Shown: positions 19,132 through 28,967, numbered from the stretch's first letter. The stretch: 64,000 bases of DNA from Microbacterium sp. MYb45 (GCF_002979655.1 NZ_PCPG01000001.1:248001-312000); one strand, 5' to 3'. Translations and numbers: made by a program. Notes: generated by a model from the sequence alone, not told the origin.

Positions 19132-20510
19132 GTGGTTCGCGTGCATTCAAGGTCGCCGCGACGGGTGCTCGCCTCGCCACCGGAGTCGCCGTCATCGCCG
19201 CCTGCGTCGTCGGGATCGTCGCCGCGGTCCACGCACCGTGGCCGGTCTTCCGGCATGATGCCGCCCGCGTCGACGTCACGCCGCTCCCCGGAGACAGCGT
19301 CCTGGTGTGCAACGGCGACCTGCGCGCGCTCGGACGGGACGCCATGGATCCGCTGGCGCTGAGCTCTGCGGGGTCGCCGACCCTTACGGCTGGCGGAACG
19401 TCGGGCGATCCGTCCTCGGCGGGTCTGACGGTGCAGGATCTTCCCGACGCGGGCGAGGTGCGCGTTCTCACGGGCGCTGTCGAAGGACGCTCAGCACCGT
19501 TGATCGCCGCCGCGGAGTCGATCACTCTCGCCACGGACGACCTCTCCGGATTCGCGGCCGCCGCCTGTGGAGTTCCCCGACTGAGTTCCTGGCTCGTCGG
19601 CGGGAGCACCGCCACCGGCACCGAGGACATCGTCACCCTGACCAATGCCGCGGAGGTCCCCTCGACCGTGACGCTGTCGGTCTACGGCGAGACCAGAAGC
19701 GCACGCACGGTCATCGTGCCCGCGCGCACGCAGACCGCGCTGCCGCTCACGTCGATCGCCGCCGGCGACACCGCGCCCGTCGTCCGCGTCGATGCGACCG
19801 GGGCTCCGGTCCGTGCGGTGCTGCAGTCGTCGCTCACCCAGGTGCTCGACCCCGCCGGCATGGACCTGCAGGACGCGGTGCCCGGCGCGCAGCAGAAGCT
19901 GGTGCTCACCGGAGTGGAGGTGTTCGCCTCTGACGGGGACGACGACGAGATGGCGGTTCTGCGCCTGCTCTCGCCCGGCGCGGACGCACGTGTTCAGGTC
20001 CGGGTCGTCGCGGAGGGTGCCGGTTCTGCAGCGGACGAGTTCACGGTTCCGCTCGAACCCGATCTCCCCGCTCAGGTTTCGCTCAGCGGTCTCGAACCCG
20101 GCCGTTACACCGTCGAGGTCGATTCGGAGGCACCGGTCGTGGCCGCGCTGCGCCAGCAGGACGGCTTCGGCCGTGATGCCGACTTCGCGTGGGTCACCCC
20201 GGCACCGGAGGTCGACGGCGAGGTGGTGTTCGCGGTGCCGTCGGGTCCGCCGGGCCGACTCCAGCTGGCGAACTCGTCGGATGAGGACGCCACGGTGACG
20301 ATCGAGCCGCTCGACGGCGGAGCATCCCACGAAGTCCTGATAGCCGCAGGCGCGACGGCCGGGATCGATGTCGAGCCCGGTGCGACCTATCGGATGCAGT
20401 CGACGGGCCCGGTGCACGCCGCGGTCGCGCTCACCGCTCCGGGCGCGCTCGCCGTGCTGCCGGTGCAGCCGAGTGCCGGTGTCGAGAAGGCGATCGCGGT
20501 CTACCCCTGA
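19128..20510 (+). CDS. DUF5719 family secreted/membrane-anchored protein
   Basis: 460 residues. A membrane anchor at about residues 14-36 is followed by an entirely extracytoplasmic region of repeated beta-rich segments, for example EDIVTLTNAAEVPSTVTLSV and RLQLANSSDEDATVTIEP, which look like two or more immunoglobulin-like folds. DUF5719 members accompany the giant membrane glycosyltransferase in many Actinobacteria. Its ATG overlaps the glycosyltransferase stop (ATGA), so the pair are made together; a plausible but untested role is as an extracellular partner. No catalytic motif is seen. Confidence 0.75.
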   Translation: MSGSRAFKVAATGARLATGVAVIAACVVGIVAAVHAPWPVFRHDAARVDVTPLPGDSVLVCNGDLRALGRDAMDPLALSSAGSPTLTAGGTSGDPSSAGLTVQDLPDAGEVRVLTGAVEGRSAPLIAAAESITLATDDLSGFAAAACGVPRLSSWLVGGSTATGTEDIVTLTNAAEVPSTVTLSVYGETRSARTVIVPARTQTALPLTSIAAGDTAPVVRVDATGAPVRAVLQSSLTQVLDPAGMDLQDAVPGAQQKLVLTGVEVFASDGDDDEMAVLRLLSPGADARVQVRVVAEGAGSAADEFTVPLEPDLPAQVSLSGLEPGRYTVEVDSEAPVVAALRQQDGFGRDADFAWVTPAPEVDGEVVFAVPSGPPGRLQLANSSDEDATVTIEPLDGGASHEVLIAAGATAGIDVEPGATYRMQSTGPVHAAVALTAPGALAVLPVQPSAGVEKAIAVYP

Positions 20511-20540
20511 TCAGTTCCCGGGGGTGAAGACCCCGCGAGC

Positions 20541-20969
20541 TCAGTGCTCGTGGCCGAGGTCCCACGGCTCACGGCCGACGTACTCCGCGGCGGCCCGGAA
20601 CACGGCGCTCTCGATCGCCATCCGGCGGTGCGGAGCGTCGTCGTGCCCCGGGGGCAGGAGCCGCTCGATGGGCAGCCGGAACAGCACGATGCGCCGATTC
20701 TCCCGATCGAGGTACCAGCGCGGTACCGCATCGGCAGCGTCGAATGCGGGAATCGCCCCGATCTCGAACCTGACGTCCTGCAGCTCTGGCCACGTCCCGC
20801 GTAGGAACTCAACGGCAGTGCCCACGGTCAGGTCGAAGCGATCGAGACGGCCGTCGAGCGGCGCAAGCGGCGGGCGCACGACTTCGCTGCGACCCAGACG
20901 CCCGTGGCGGCCGTGTCGCGCGCCGCGCCGTGGTGCGGCGGGGGCGTGAGCGGTGCGGCGACGGGGCAT
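20541..20969 (-). CDS. Zincin-like 'metallopeptidase family' protein, active site apparently lost
   Basis: 142 residues: a basic N-terminus rich in Arg/Pro/Ala, then a domain with FDLTVGTAVEFLRGTWPEL and RRIVLFRLPIERL, characteristic of the actinobacterial metallopeptidase family (Rv3259 in M. tuberculosis, from memory). In zincins the following helix holds HExxH; here the helix reads RRMAIESAVFRAAAEYVG, with no such motif, so catalysis is doubtful. It is divergent from the DUF3499 gene, its usual neighbour. Both start codons are served by -10 boxes 6-7 bases away. Function unknown. Confidence 0.75.
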   Translation of the reverse strand: MPRRRTAHAPAAPRRGARHGRHGRLGRSEVVRPPLAPLDGRLDRFDLTVGTAVEFLRGTWPELQDVRFEIGAIPAFDAADAVPRWYLDRENRRIVLFRLPIERLLPPGHDDAPHRRMAIESAVFRAAAEYVGREPWDLGHEH

Positions 20970-20975
20970 GTCGAA

Positions 20976-20981
20976 AGTCTA
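20976..20981 (-). promoter_or_regulatory. -10 element of leaderless zincin-like gene
   Basis: TAGACT on the minus strand ends 6 bases before the ATG at 20969. Confidence 0.55.
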
Positions 20982-21033
20982 GGCCGTGCCGACGTGTGCG
21001 GCGCGGCATCCCCGGCTCGGATGCGCGCGACCG

Positions 21034-21039
21034 TACGCT
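21034..21039 (+). promoter_or_regulatory. -10 element of leaderless DUF3499 gene
   Basis: TACGCT ends 7 bases before the ATG at 21047. The GGAG touching the ATG is too close to serve as a Shine-Dalgarno. Confidence 0.55.
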
Positions 21040-21046
21040 GGCGGAG

Positions 21047-21253
21047 ATGGACGGACGACTGTGCTCGAAGGTCGGCTGCGCGCGAGAAGCCGTGGCCACC
21101 CTCACTTACGACTATGGGGACAAGATGGCGGCGCTCGGTCCGCTCGGCGCCGCGAACGACCCGCAGGCGCATGATCTGTGCTCCCCGCACGCCGATCGGC
21201 TCTCGGTGCCCGCGGGCTGGCTCGTCGTGCGGCACGAGGCGCTTCGGGCCTGA
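21047..21253 (+). CDS. DUF3499 family small zinc-ribbon-like protein
   Basis: 68 residues. LCSKVGCAREAVATLTYDY and HDLCSPHADRLSVPAGW give a C-x4-C ... C-x2-H set that could bind one zinc. DUF3499 is restricted to Actinobacteria, and its role is unknown. The start at 21047 is chosen because homologues begin just before the first Cys pair and the -10 box is 7 bases away. A longer upstream reading frame is Arg-rich and unlike the family. It is paired divergently with the zincin-like gene. Confidence 0.85.
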   Translation: MDGRLCSKVGCAREAVATLTYDYGDKMAALGPLGAANDPQAHDLCSPHADRLSVPAGWLVVRHEALRA

Positions 21254-21285
21254 GGAAGGCCCCCGACACGCGGTCACCTTCGCTA

Positions 21286-21313
21286 TACCCGGAAATCATT
21301 TTTTGGGTACGCT
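21286..21313. promoter_or_regulatory. A/T-rich imperfect palindrome and -10 upstream of the MacA-like gene
   Basis: TACCC (21286-21290) and GGGTA (21305-21309) flank an A/T-rich centre with AAA and TTTTTT, unusual in this G+C-rich DNA. TACGCT at 21308-21313 is a -10 candidate overlapping the right arm, so a regulator bound there would block transcription of the efflux operon. Confidence 0.4.
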
Positions 21314-21354
21314 GACTCCAGGCGTGCCAGGGCGGCGCTGCCGGAAAGGCACTC

Positions 21355-22281
21355 GTGATCGTCTGGCGTCGCTGGATCTTCCCCCTGCTTCTCGTCGTGG
21401 TCATCGGCGCGTGCGCCGCAGCACTCGTCAAGATCGCTTTCTTCCCTGACCGAGCCGAGAGCATGGTCAGCCCGGAAGCGACGATCACCGACCCGATCGT
21501 GGCGGTGGAGCGCGGATCCGTCGTGAATGCGCTGAGCCTGACCGGCAACGTCGCGCGCGATGAGATCTTCGCGGTTCGCAGCGAGATCGACGGCACGGTC
21601 ACCGCCGTCCACGTGAGTGAGGGCGCCGCGGTGTCGGCCGGCCAGAAGCTGTTCACCATCCGTCAGGAAGATCCCCGCAAGGACATCGATGTGCTCGCGC
21701 CCGAGGCCGGCGACGTGTCCGAGATCGCGCTCGTGAAGGGGCAGCCGACCTCGGTGGGCACCGAGATCTTCAGTCTCACCCCCGCGCGCTACCACCTCCT
21801 CGCGACCGTCGACCCTGTGCAGCTGTACCGCCTCGTCAACGCGCCGACCGAGGGCACGGTCACCATCACGGGTGGTCCGGCACCGTTCGCCTGCACCGGC
21901 GTCCGTGTGCAGGTGACGGCAGAGGGCACCGCGAGCGTGCGCTGCGCCATCCCCGCCGGTCAGACCGTGTTCGCCGGACTCCCCGCGACGATGGACCTGG
22001 CCCTCGGCCAGGTCGAGGACGCGCTCGTGATCCCGGTCACCGCCGTCCAGGGCGGCGCGGGCTCCGGGAACGTGTGGGTCGATGCGGCCGACGGGGCAGA
22101 ACCCGAGGAGCGCGCGGTGAAGCTCGGTGTGAACGACGGGACGATCGTCGAGGTCACCGAGGGGCTGGAGGAGGGCGAGAGCATCCGTCAGTTCGTGCCG
22201 GGCTTCGTCGCCCCCGTCGAGGAGTTCTGCTACGAGGTCTCGCCGGGCGTGGAGCAGTGCGACAGCGGGATGAGCTGGTGA
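21355..22281 (+). CDS. Efflux membrane-fusion protein (MacA/HlyD-like)
   Basis: 308 residues. One N-terminal membrane helix (about 6-27) is followed by an extracellular adaptor: a biotinyl-lipoyl-like half with RSEIDGTVTAVHVSEGAAVSAGQ (landmark) and a matching DVLAPEAGDVSEIALVKGQ, then a barrel ending in DALVIPVTAVQGG. In Gram-positives such proteins help MacB-type transporters export peptides or lipids. The GTG at 21355 has GGAAAGG about 7 bases ahead. It is the first gene of a three-gene operon; its stop overlaps the GTG of the ATPase gene. Two late Cys (CYEVSPGVEQC) could form a disulfide. Substrate unknown. Confidence 0.82.
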   Translation: MIVWRRWIFPLLLVVVIGACAAALVKIAFFPDRAESMVSPEATITDPIVAVERGSVVNALSLTGNVARDEIFAVRSEIDGTVTAVHVSEGAAVSAGQKLFTIRQEDPRKDIDVLAPEAGDVSEIALVKGQPTSVGTEIFSLTPARYHLLATVDPVQLYRLVNAPTEGTVTITGGPAPFACTGVRVQVTAEGTASVRCAIPAGQTVFAGLPATMDLALGQVEDALVIPVTAVQGGAGSGNVWVDAADGAEPEERAVKLGVNDGTIVEVTEGLEEGESIRQFVPGFVAPVEEFCYEVSPGVEQCDSGMSW

Positions 22282-23081
22282 GTCTGGTCGCTCTGGAGGA
22301 CGTCACCAAGAGCGTCCTCCTGGCAGACGATTCGCGGCTCGAGATCCTCCGCGGCATCACGCTCGAGGTCGGCGCCGGTGACCATGTGTCGATCGTCGGC
22401 CGCTCCGGCTCCGGCAAGTCGACGCTGCTCAACATCCTCGGGATGCTGGACTCGCCGACGTCGGGCTCGGTGTCGTTCGAGGGACGGGAGGTTCGTCGCA
22501 TGCGGTCGGGGCGTCTGGACCGGCTGCGCGGCGACAACGTCGGCTTCGTCTTCCAGCAGTTCAACCTGCTGCCGGGGCGCACCGCACTCGACAACGTGAT
22601 GATGCCCCTCGGCCACGCGAAGGGGAAGGTTTTCTGGAACCGTCGGCAGATCGCCGCGGACATGCTCGAGCGGGTGGGACTCGGGCACAGGGTCGGGCAG
22701 ATCGCCGACAAGCTCTCCGGCGGTGAGCAGCAGCGGGTCGCGATCGCCAGGGCACTGGTGCGCAGGCCCGTGCTGATCCTCGCGGACGAGCCGACGGGCG
22801 CGCTCGACATCGACACCGGCGCATCCGTCATGTCGCTCCTCGACGAGGTCGCCACCGAGACGGACGCCGCGCTGGTCACCATCACGCACGACCTCCACGT
22901 CGCGGCACGCGCGCGCCGGCACTACCGCCTGGATGCCGGACGCCTGGAGACCGCGGACCTCAGTCGCGCGTTCGAAGCCTCGACCCTCGCGGCTTCCGTG
23001 CCCTCCGCTCCGGCACCGCCCGTGACCGTGGCGCCGGCACCGCCCGTGACCGTGGCGCCCGCATCCGAGGTCGTGTCGTGA
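22278..23081 (+). CDS. MacB-type ABC transporter ATPase
   Basis: 267 residues of LolD/MacB type: Walker A GRSGSGKS, Q-loop FVFQQFNLLPGRTALDNV, signature LSGGEQQRVAIARAL, Walker B ILADEPTGALD and H-loop TITHD. The GTG at 22278 overlaps the previous stop by 4 bp. The C-terminus carries an alanine/proline-rich tail with PPVTVAPA repeated, encoded by a 24-bp tandem repeat and absent from typical MacB ATPases. It works with the permease that follows (GTGA overlap at 23078). Confidence 0.9.
   Translation: MSLVALEDVTKSVLLADDSRLEILRGITLEVGAGDHVSIVGRSGSGKSTLLNILGMLDSPTSGSVSFEGREVRRMRSGRLDRLRGDNVGFVFQQFNLLPGRTALDNVMMPLGHAKGKVFWNRRQIAADMLERVGLGHRVGQIADKLSGGEQQRVAIARALVRRPVLILADEPTGALDIDTGASVMSLLDEVATETDAALVTITHDLHVAARARRHYRLDAGRLETADLSRAFEASTLAASVPSAPAPPVTVAPAPPVTVAPASEVVS
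23010..23057 (+). repeat. 24-bp tandem repeat in the ATPase 3' end
   Basis: Two identical adjacent 24-bp units (23010-23033 and 23034-23057) that keep the frame and encode the repeated Pro/Val/Ala tail. A likely slippage or unequal-exchange site whose copy number may vary among strains. Confidence 0.85.
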
Positions 23082-24292
23082 CCGGCTTCCTCGGCGCGCT
23101 CTCCGATGCGTGGGCCGAGATCCGGGTGCACAAGCTCCGTGTGCTGCTCAGTCTGATCGGCATCGCTGTATCCGTCGGAGCGCTCACCGCGGTCGTGGCG
23201 ATCTCGGAGTATCAGCGACAGTTCCAGGCGGAGCAGTCCGACCGCTGGGGAGGGCGCGCGGCCACGATCGTCGTGGCCGCGAGCACTGCCGACGGCACCC
23301 CCGTGGACGCCGATGACTTCGACGCCCGCTTCAGCCGAGTCTCCGAGCGATTCGGTTTCAGCCATACGGCGCGCATCGCGCAGGGGGTCATGCTGGACGC
23401 GCAGCTGCCGGAGGGGGTCACCCCGGTCCCCGCGCGCATCATGGATCCCGCCTACTCGCAGATCCACCGCGAGCAGCTTCTCGAGGGGCGCTGGTTCCTC
23501 GACTCCGATCTGGAGGCCCTGGCCCCGCCGGTGGTCATCACCGAGGCGCTGTGGGAGCGTCTGGGACGCGTGCCCCTGACGCAGCATCCGACCGTCGTGT
23601 TCGATGGTCCGGCCGGGGGCACCTATCAGGTGATCGGCATCGTCCCGCGGCAGGGCTTCGGTGACGAGGAGCTGCGGGTCGACCTGCTCTACGATGCGTA
23701 TCGCTCTCGCGTGGACGCCCTGCCGCCGGATGCGACGACCCAGTACGAGATCTGGGTGGGCGCTCAGCAGGCTGACCAGATCGGACCGGTGCTCGCGATG
23801 GATCTGCGCGCAGGGCTGCCGGAGGGGCAGACGGTCTCGGTGAGCCGCACCGACTGGGCGGCTCAATCGGGCGCCATGGATGCGCAGGCCACGTTCGAGA
23901 TGATCACGGGCGGAATCGCCGCCCTGATCCTCGCGCTCGGGGCCCTGAGCCTGATCAACATCCAGCTGGTCGCGATGCGCCAGCGCGTGCGTGAGATCGG
24001 GGTCCGACGTGCTTTCGGCGCCAGTTCAGGGCGGGTGTTCTTCGCCGTGTTCCTGGAGAGTCTCGTCGCCACGACGGTCGCCGGAGTGATCGGGATCGCG
24101 ATCGTCGTCGCGGTGCTGCGCTCGGACTGGATCGTCACCTCGATGTTCTACGGCATCCAGGACGTGCCGCCGTTCCCGATGCGGGCTGCACTCATCGGAC
24201 TCGTCGCCTCGGTGATCGTCGGCGCGGTGTCGGGTTTCATCCCCGCACTCGTCGCACTGCGGGTGAAGGTGATCGACGCGATCCGCTTCTGA
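23078..24292 (+). CDS. MacB/FtsX-type ABC transporter permease
   Basis: 404 residues with MacB topology: helix 1 (about 20-42), an extracellular MacB_PCD domain (43-280), then three helices. The last part contains MRQRVREIGVRRAFGASSG, the conserved coupling helix of the family. With the membrane-fusion protein and ATPase it forms a tripartite-like exporter; without an outer membrane the extracellular adaptor probably works at the membrane/wall interface. Such systems handle antimicrobial peptides, lipids or signalling molecules. No dedicated regulator is encoded next to it. Confidence 0.88.
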   Translation: MTGFLGALSDAWAEIRVHKLRVLLSLIGIAVSVGALTAVVAISEYQRQFQAEQSDRWGGRAATIVVAASTADGTPVDADDFDARFSRVSERFGFSHTARIAQGVMLDAQLPEGVTPVPARIMDPAYSQIHREQLLEGRWFLDSDLEALAPPVVITEALWERLGRVPLTQHPTVVFDGPAGGTYQVIGIVPRQGFGDEELRVDLLYDAYRSRVDALPPDATTQYEIWVGAQQADQIGPVLAMDLRAGLPEGQTVSVSRTDWAAQSGAMDAQATFEMITGGIAALILALGALSLINIQLVAMRQRVREIGVRRAFGASSGRVFFAVFLESLVATTVAGVIGIAIVVAVLRSDWIVTSMFYGIQDVPPFPMRAALIGLVASVIVGAVSGFIPALVALRVKVIDAIRF

Positions 24293-24334
24293 CGCACACA
24301 CCGGGCGGGCGGCGTCGGGTGGAAGAATGTGAGG

Positions 24335-25780
<1,446 letters not shown>

Positions 25781-25813
25781 GCGATCGCGAGACTGAGCAT
25801 CCCGCCAGCCGGA

Positions 25814-26623
25814 TCAGACGCCGACGCGCCGGCCGGTGAGTCGCTCGGCTCGATGGTCGGCGTTCTCCAGCGCGCGTCGCTCCCGCTCCCGGCGGAGCAC
25901 CGTGATGCCCACCAGTACGTGTTCCGGCGGCGCGGAAGGCATCGGGGAGACGAAGGGTGTGGCCTCGGCGAGCAGGTCGTGCGCCACCCGCGCTCGAGCG
26001 GCGGGGACCATCCGCGGCGCGCTCACGAGGAACTGCGAGATCCGGCGTGCGAGCCGGTCGGGCATGCGCGCCACATCGGCGATCTGCGCCCAGCCATCGA
26101 GGGCAGGGGGCAGCACCGGGATGTGGGAGGGGAGTGCGGGCGTGCGGACGCGCTGGCTGTAGGTGCCGGCGACCAGGTCGCCCAGACGCTGCGATCGCGC
26201 CGTGAAGGCACCCGTGAGCACCGCGATGCCGCCGAAGGTCATGTAGATCTCCAGCACTCCGAGAAGCGCCCGGATGAACGCGTGCCGGAACCCGGCCGCA
26301 CCGCCGTCCACGCGGACGATCCGCCCTCCGACGGCGAGCTTGCCGAGGCTGCGGCCCTTCAGGGCGACCTCCATCGTGATGGGCAGCACCACGAAGCTCA
26401 CGACGATCGCCGCGACCGTGGCGATGCGGTCGGTGGCATCGCTGAGCACCCCGGCATCGAGCAGCCAGATGCGCAGGAAGAGCCAGAGGATGAACACCGC
26501 ATATCCGAGGAGCATGTCGATCGCGGCGCCCAGCGCGCGGAGGAGGAAGCCGACCGGCTGCACGTCGATCGCGACGGCCTCGCCGGAGAGCACCTCGTCG
26601 GAGACGTCGATCGGGACGGACAT
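25814..26623 (-). CDS. RDD family membrane protein
   Basis: 269 residues. The RDD domain (about 20-160) has GFLLRALGAAIDMLLGY with the Arg and Asp of the name, then KGRSLGKLAVGGRIV and RLGDLVAGT. The last 100 residues are hydrophilic and basic. RDD proteins are poorly understood; some are ion transporters. It sits divergently to a SpoIIM-like gene and near the MoxR/DUF58 operon, a frequent association in Actinobacteria. The ATG (26623) shares the palindrome CATG with the start of the opposite gene. No Shine-Dalgarno is visible. Confidence 0.85.
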   Translation of the reverse strand: MSVPIDVSDEVLSGEAVAIDVQPVGFLLRALGAAIDMLLGYAVFILWLFLRIWLLDAGVLSDATDRIATVAAIVVSFVVLPITMEVALKGRSLGKLAVGGRIVRVDGGAAGFRHAFIRALLGVLEIYMTFGGIAVLTGAFTARSQRLGDLVAGTYSQRVRTPALPSHIPVLPPALDGWAQIADVARMPDRLARRISQFLVSAPRMVPAARARVAHDLLAEATPFVSPMPSAPPEHVLVGITVLRRERERRALENADHRAERLTGRRVGV

Positions 26624-26624
26624 G
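26621..26624. promoter_or_regulatory. Shared CATG: overlapping divergent start codons
   Basis: CAT (26621-26623) is the RDD start read on the minus strand and ATG (26622-26624) is the SpoIIM-like start on the plus strand. Each gene's promoter must therefore lie inside the coding sequence of the other. On the minus strand TACTGT lies 4 bases ahead of the RDD ATG. Confidence 0.6.
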
Positions 26625-27632
26625 AGTACAGTAAATCAGGTGGATGCCGATGCGCTGACCGATGCTCGCCGTGCGGAATGGGAACGGCTCGAGGAACTCA
26701 GCCGCGCCCGGCTCGACGGCGCCGGGGTGGACGAACTGATCGTGCGGTACCGCGCCGCCTCTGCAGATCTCGCCGAGCTGAAGACGTCGGTCGGCGACTC
26801 TCCGCAGGGTGCCTACCTCTCCACGATCCTGGTCCGCGCCCGGCTGCGCCTCACCGGAGCCTCCGACAGCATCCTGACCCAGACCGCGCGGTTCTTCCGT
26901 CTGCAGCTTCCGGCCGCCCTGTACCGGTTGCGGTGGACGACACTGGTCATCGCTCTCGCTTTCATCGCCGTCGCGGTCGGCACAGCGGCGTGGATCGCGA
27001 GCGACCCGGCCCTCATCGCGACGCTCGGCCCACCCGACCAGCTCGAACAGTATGCCGATGAGAGCTTCACCGGTTACTACACCGAGAACCCCGCTGCCGA
27101 GTTCATGGGCATGGTCTGGACGAACAATGCCTGGATCGCCATGCAGTGCGTGCTCTTCGGCGTCACGGGGATCTGGCCGGTGTACATGCTCGTGCAGAAC
27201 GCCATGGGCCTCGGTACGTCGGGCGCGGTGATGGCTGCGCACGACAAGGCCGATCTGATGGTGCTCTACATCCTTCCGCACGGCATGCTCGAGATGACCT
27301 GCATCTTCGTCGCAGCGGCCGCCGGTCTGCACGTGTTCTGGGCCTGGGTGGCTCCGGGGCACCGTACCCGTGGGGAAGCGCTGGCCGAAGAGGGGCGCTC
27401 ACTCGCGACGGTCGCTCTCGGCCTCGTGTTCGCCCTGTTCCTCGCCGGACTCGTCGAGGGTTTCGTCACCGGTTGGGGGCTGCCGTGGCCGGTGAAGATC
27501 GGCATCGGCGCTGCCGCCCTGGCCGTGTTCCTCATCTACATGCTCGTCGTCGGCGGCCGCGCGCATCGACGGGGCGAGACGGGCGACCTCGTCGAGTACG
27601 AAGCCGGGACGCCGCGCCTCATCGCCGGCTGA
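26622..27632 (+). CDS. Stage II sporulation protein M-like (DUF95) membrane protein
   Basis: 336 residues. A helical N-terminal region (about 10-95) precedes six or so membrane helices of the SpoIIM/DUF95 fold; GIWPVYMLVQNAMGLGTSG and LYILPHGMLEMTCIFVAAAAG are characteristic. In spore formers SpoIIM joins the peptidoglycan-degrading DMP complex; here it occurs in a non-sporulating lineage next to RDD, MoxR and DUF58 genes, as in many Actinobacteria, so the role is probably envelope-related. The start at ATG 26622 is uncertain: a GTG at 26640 is in frame and no good Shine-Dalgarno exists for either. Confidence 0.85.
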   Translation: MSTVNQVDADALTDARRAEWERLEELSRARLDGAGVDELIVRYRAASADLAELKTSVGDSPQGAYLSTILVRARLRLTGASDSILTQTARFFRLQLPAALYRLRWTTLVIALAFIAVAVGTAAWIASDPALIATLGPPDQLEQYADESFTGYYTENPAAEFMGMVWTNNAWIAMQCVLFGVTGIWPVYMLVQNAMGLGTSGAVMAAHDKADLMVLYILPHGMLEMTCIFVAAAAGLHVFWAWVAPGHRTRGEALAEEGRSLATVALGLVFALFLAGLVEGFVTGWGLPWPVKIGIGAAALAVFLIYMLVVGGRAHRRGETGDLVEYEAGTPRLIAG

Positions 27633-27659
27633 CCGCGGACGGGTCGAGGACAGCAGTCG

Positions 27660-28967
27660 TCAGAGCCGGCCCGCCGCCTTCAGCTCCAGGTAGCGGTCGG
27701 CGATGCGGGGCGGAAGCTGTTCCGGGTCGGCGGCGATCGCCTCGCCACCGGCTCTGCGGATCGCATCCGCGACGTTCTCGGCGTCACGAAGCGTCCGCTC
27801 CGCCGCGGCAGCGAGATAGACCTCTTCGCGGGAACCGCGTTCGCGCGCCAGCGCAGCGATGCCGTCATCGGTGACCGATCCGACGAGCACGGTGGTCGCA
27901 CGTGACGCGTTCGGGAAGGCGCCGAGGAACCCTCGAGCGGATTCTGCCGCGTCCTGCGCGGTCAGCACGACGATCAGAGAAGGCCGCGTGGTGAGCGTGC
28001 GCACGGCGGCGAAGGCACCGTGCCAGTCCGTGTCCACCAGGCGCGCGTCCACGGGCGCCATGGCGTCGCTCATCGCCGGCAGGAGTGCCGCGCCGTCCAC
28101 GCCGGTGACCCGGCCGCGCACCACGCGGTCGTACATCAGCAGATGCACGTGGTCACCCGCGCGAGCGGCGAGTGCAGCCAGCAGCAGCGCCGCTTCCAGA
28201 GCGGCGTCGACGCGGGTGCCGTCGCCGACGCGTGCGGCCGCCGTCCGACCGGTGTCGATGATGATGACGACATGCCGGTCGCGTTCGGGGCGCCAGGTGC
28301 GCAGCATCGTGGTGCCGGCGCGGGCGGTCGCGCGCCAGTCGATCGAACGCACGTCGTCGCCCCGGACGTACTCGCGCAACGAGTCGAATTCGGTTCCCTG
28401 GCCGCGGACCTGGATGCTCGTGTTGCCGTCCAGCTCGCGCAGTCGCGCCAGGCGCGAGGGCAGGTGCTTTCGCGAGGTGAAGGCGGGAAGCACCCGGATC
28501 GCGCCGCGGACCGGATGCCGTGCCTGCCGACCGGCGAGGCCGAGGGGCCCGCGGGAGCGGATCATCACGAACTCGCTCACCAGTTCGCCGCGTCGGCGGG
28601 GGGTGAGGGGGATGGCGACGCGGCCTCGCTCGCCCGGGGCGACCTGCAGCTGCTGTCTCTCCGCGGGAGCACCGGCCGTGGGCTGCCAGGCGTCGCGGAG
28701 CACTGCGTGCAGCGCCCTGGTGCCGTGGTTGTTCACGGCGACACTCACCGGGACCTGTTCGCCGAGTCGGGCGCGCTTCGGCACGCGGCGACTCACGGTC
28801 ACCGACCGGGCGCTGGCGGCGAGAGAGACGTCCACGACCACCAGCAGGATGCACAGGCCGATCCAGGCGCCCAGCACCGCGTACGCCGGGTAACCCGCGA
28901 GCCCGGCGAGGACCAGCGGGACGATGCCGACGGCGAGAGCGACGGCGAGACGACCGGTGATGAACAC
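27660..28967 (-). CDS. DUF58 domain protein
   Basis: 435 residues. Two N-terminal membrane helices (about 5-45) are followed by an immunoglobulin-like region and the DUF58 domain. The signature DVRSIDWRATARAGTTMLRT is present, then a vWA-like fold starting HVVIIIDTGRTAA, where the metal-site motif (DxSxS) is altered to DTGRT. DUF58 proteins act with MoxR AAA+ ATPases, perhaps as chaperone clients that assemble membrane complexes. The GTG start follows the MoxR stop with no gap (TAG then GTG). It is the last gene of the five-gene operon. Confidence 0.88.
   Translation of the reverse strand: MFITGRLAVALAVGIVPLVLAGLAGYPAYAVLGAWIGLCILLVVVDVSLAASARSVTVSRRVPKRARLGEQVPVSVAVNNHGTRALHAVLRDAWQPTAGAPAERQQLQVAPGERGRVAIPLTPRRRGELVSEFVMIRSRGPLGLAGRQARHPVRGAIRVLPAFTSRKHLPSRLARLRELDGNTSIQVRGQGTEFDSLREYVRGDDVRSIDWRATARAGTTMLRTWRPERDRHVVIIIDTGRTAAARVGDGTRVDAALEAALLLAALAARAGDHVHLLMYDRVVRGRVTGVDGAALLPAMSDAMAPVDARLVDTDWHGAFAAVRTLTTRPSLIVVLTAQDAAESARGFLGAFPNASRATTVLVGSVTDDGIAALARERGSREEVYLAAAAERTLRDAENVADAIRRAGGEAIAADPEQLPPRIADRYLELKAAGRL

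Noticed and set aside
16729..19146. An 805-codon minus-strand open frame opposite the giant glycosyltransferase
   Set aside because: Composition dominated by Arg/Asp/Gly/His, no domain, no ribosome site; it shadows a convincing membrane protein.
20515..20540. GGGGT-GAAG-ACCCC hairpin between DUF5719 and the zincin-like gene as terminator
   Set aside because: Only 5 bp stem with no T-run; too weak to call.
24293..24334. Possible SAH riboswitch ahead of sahH
   Set aside because: The 42-base gap is too short and no SAH-riboswitch core is visible.
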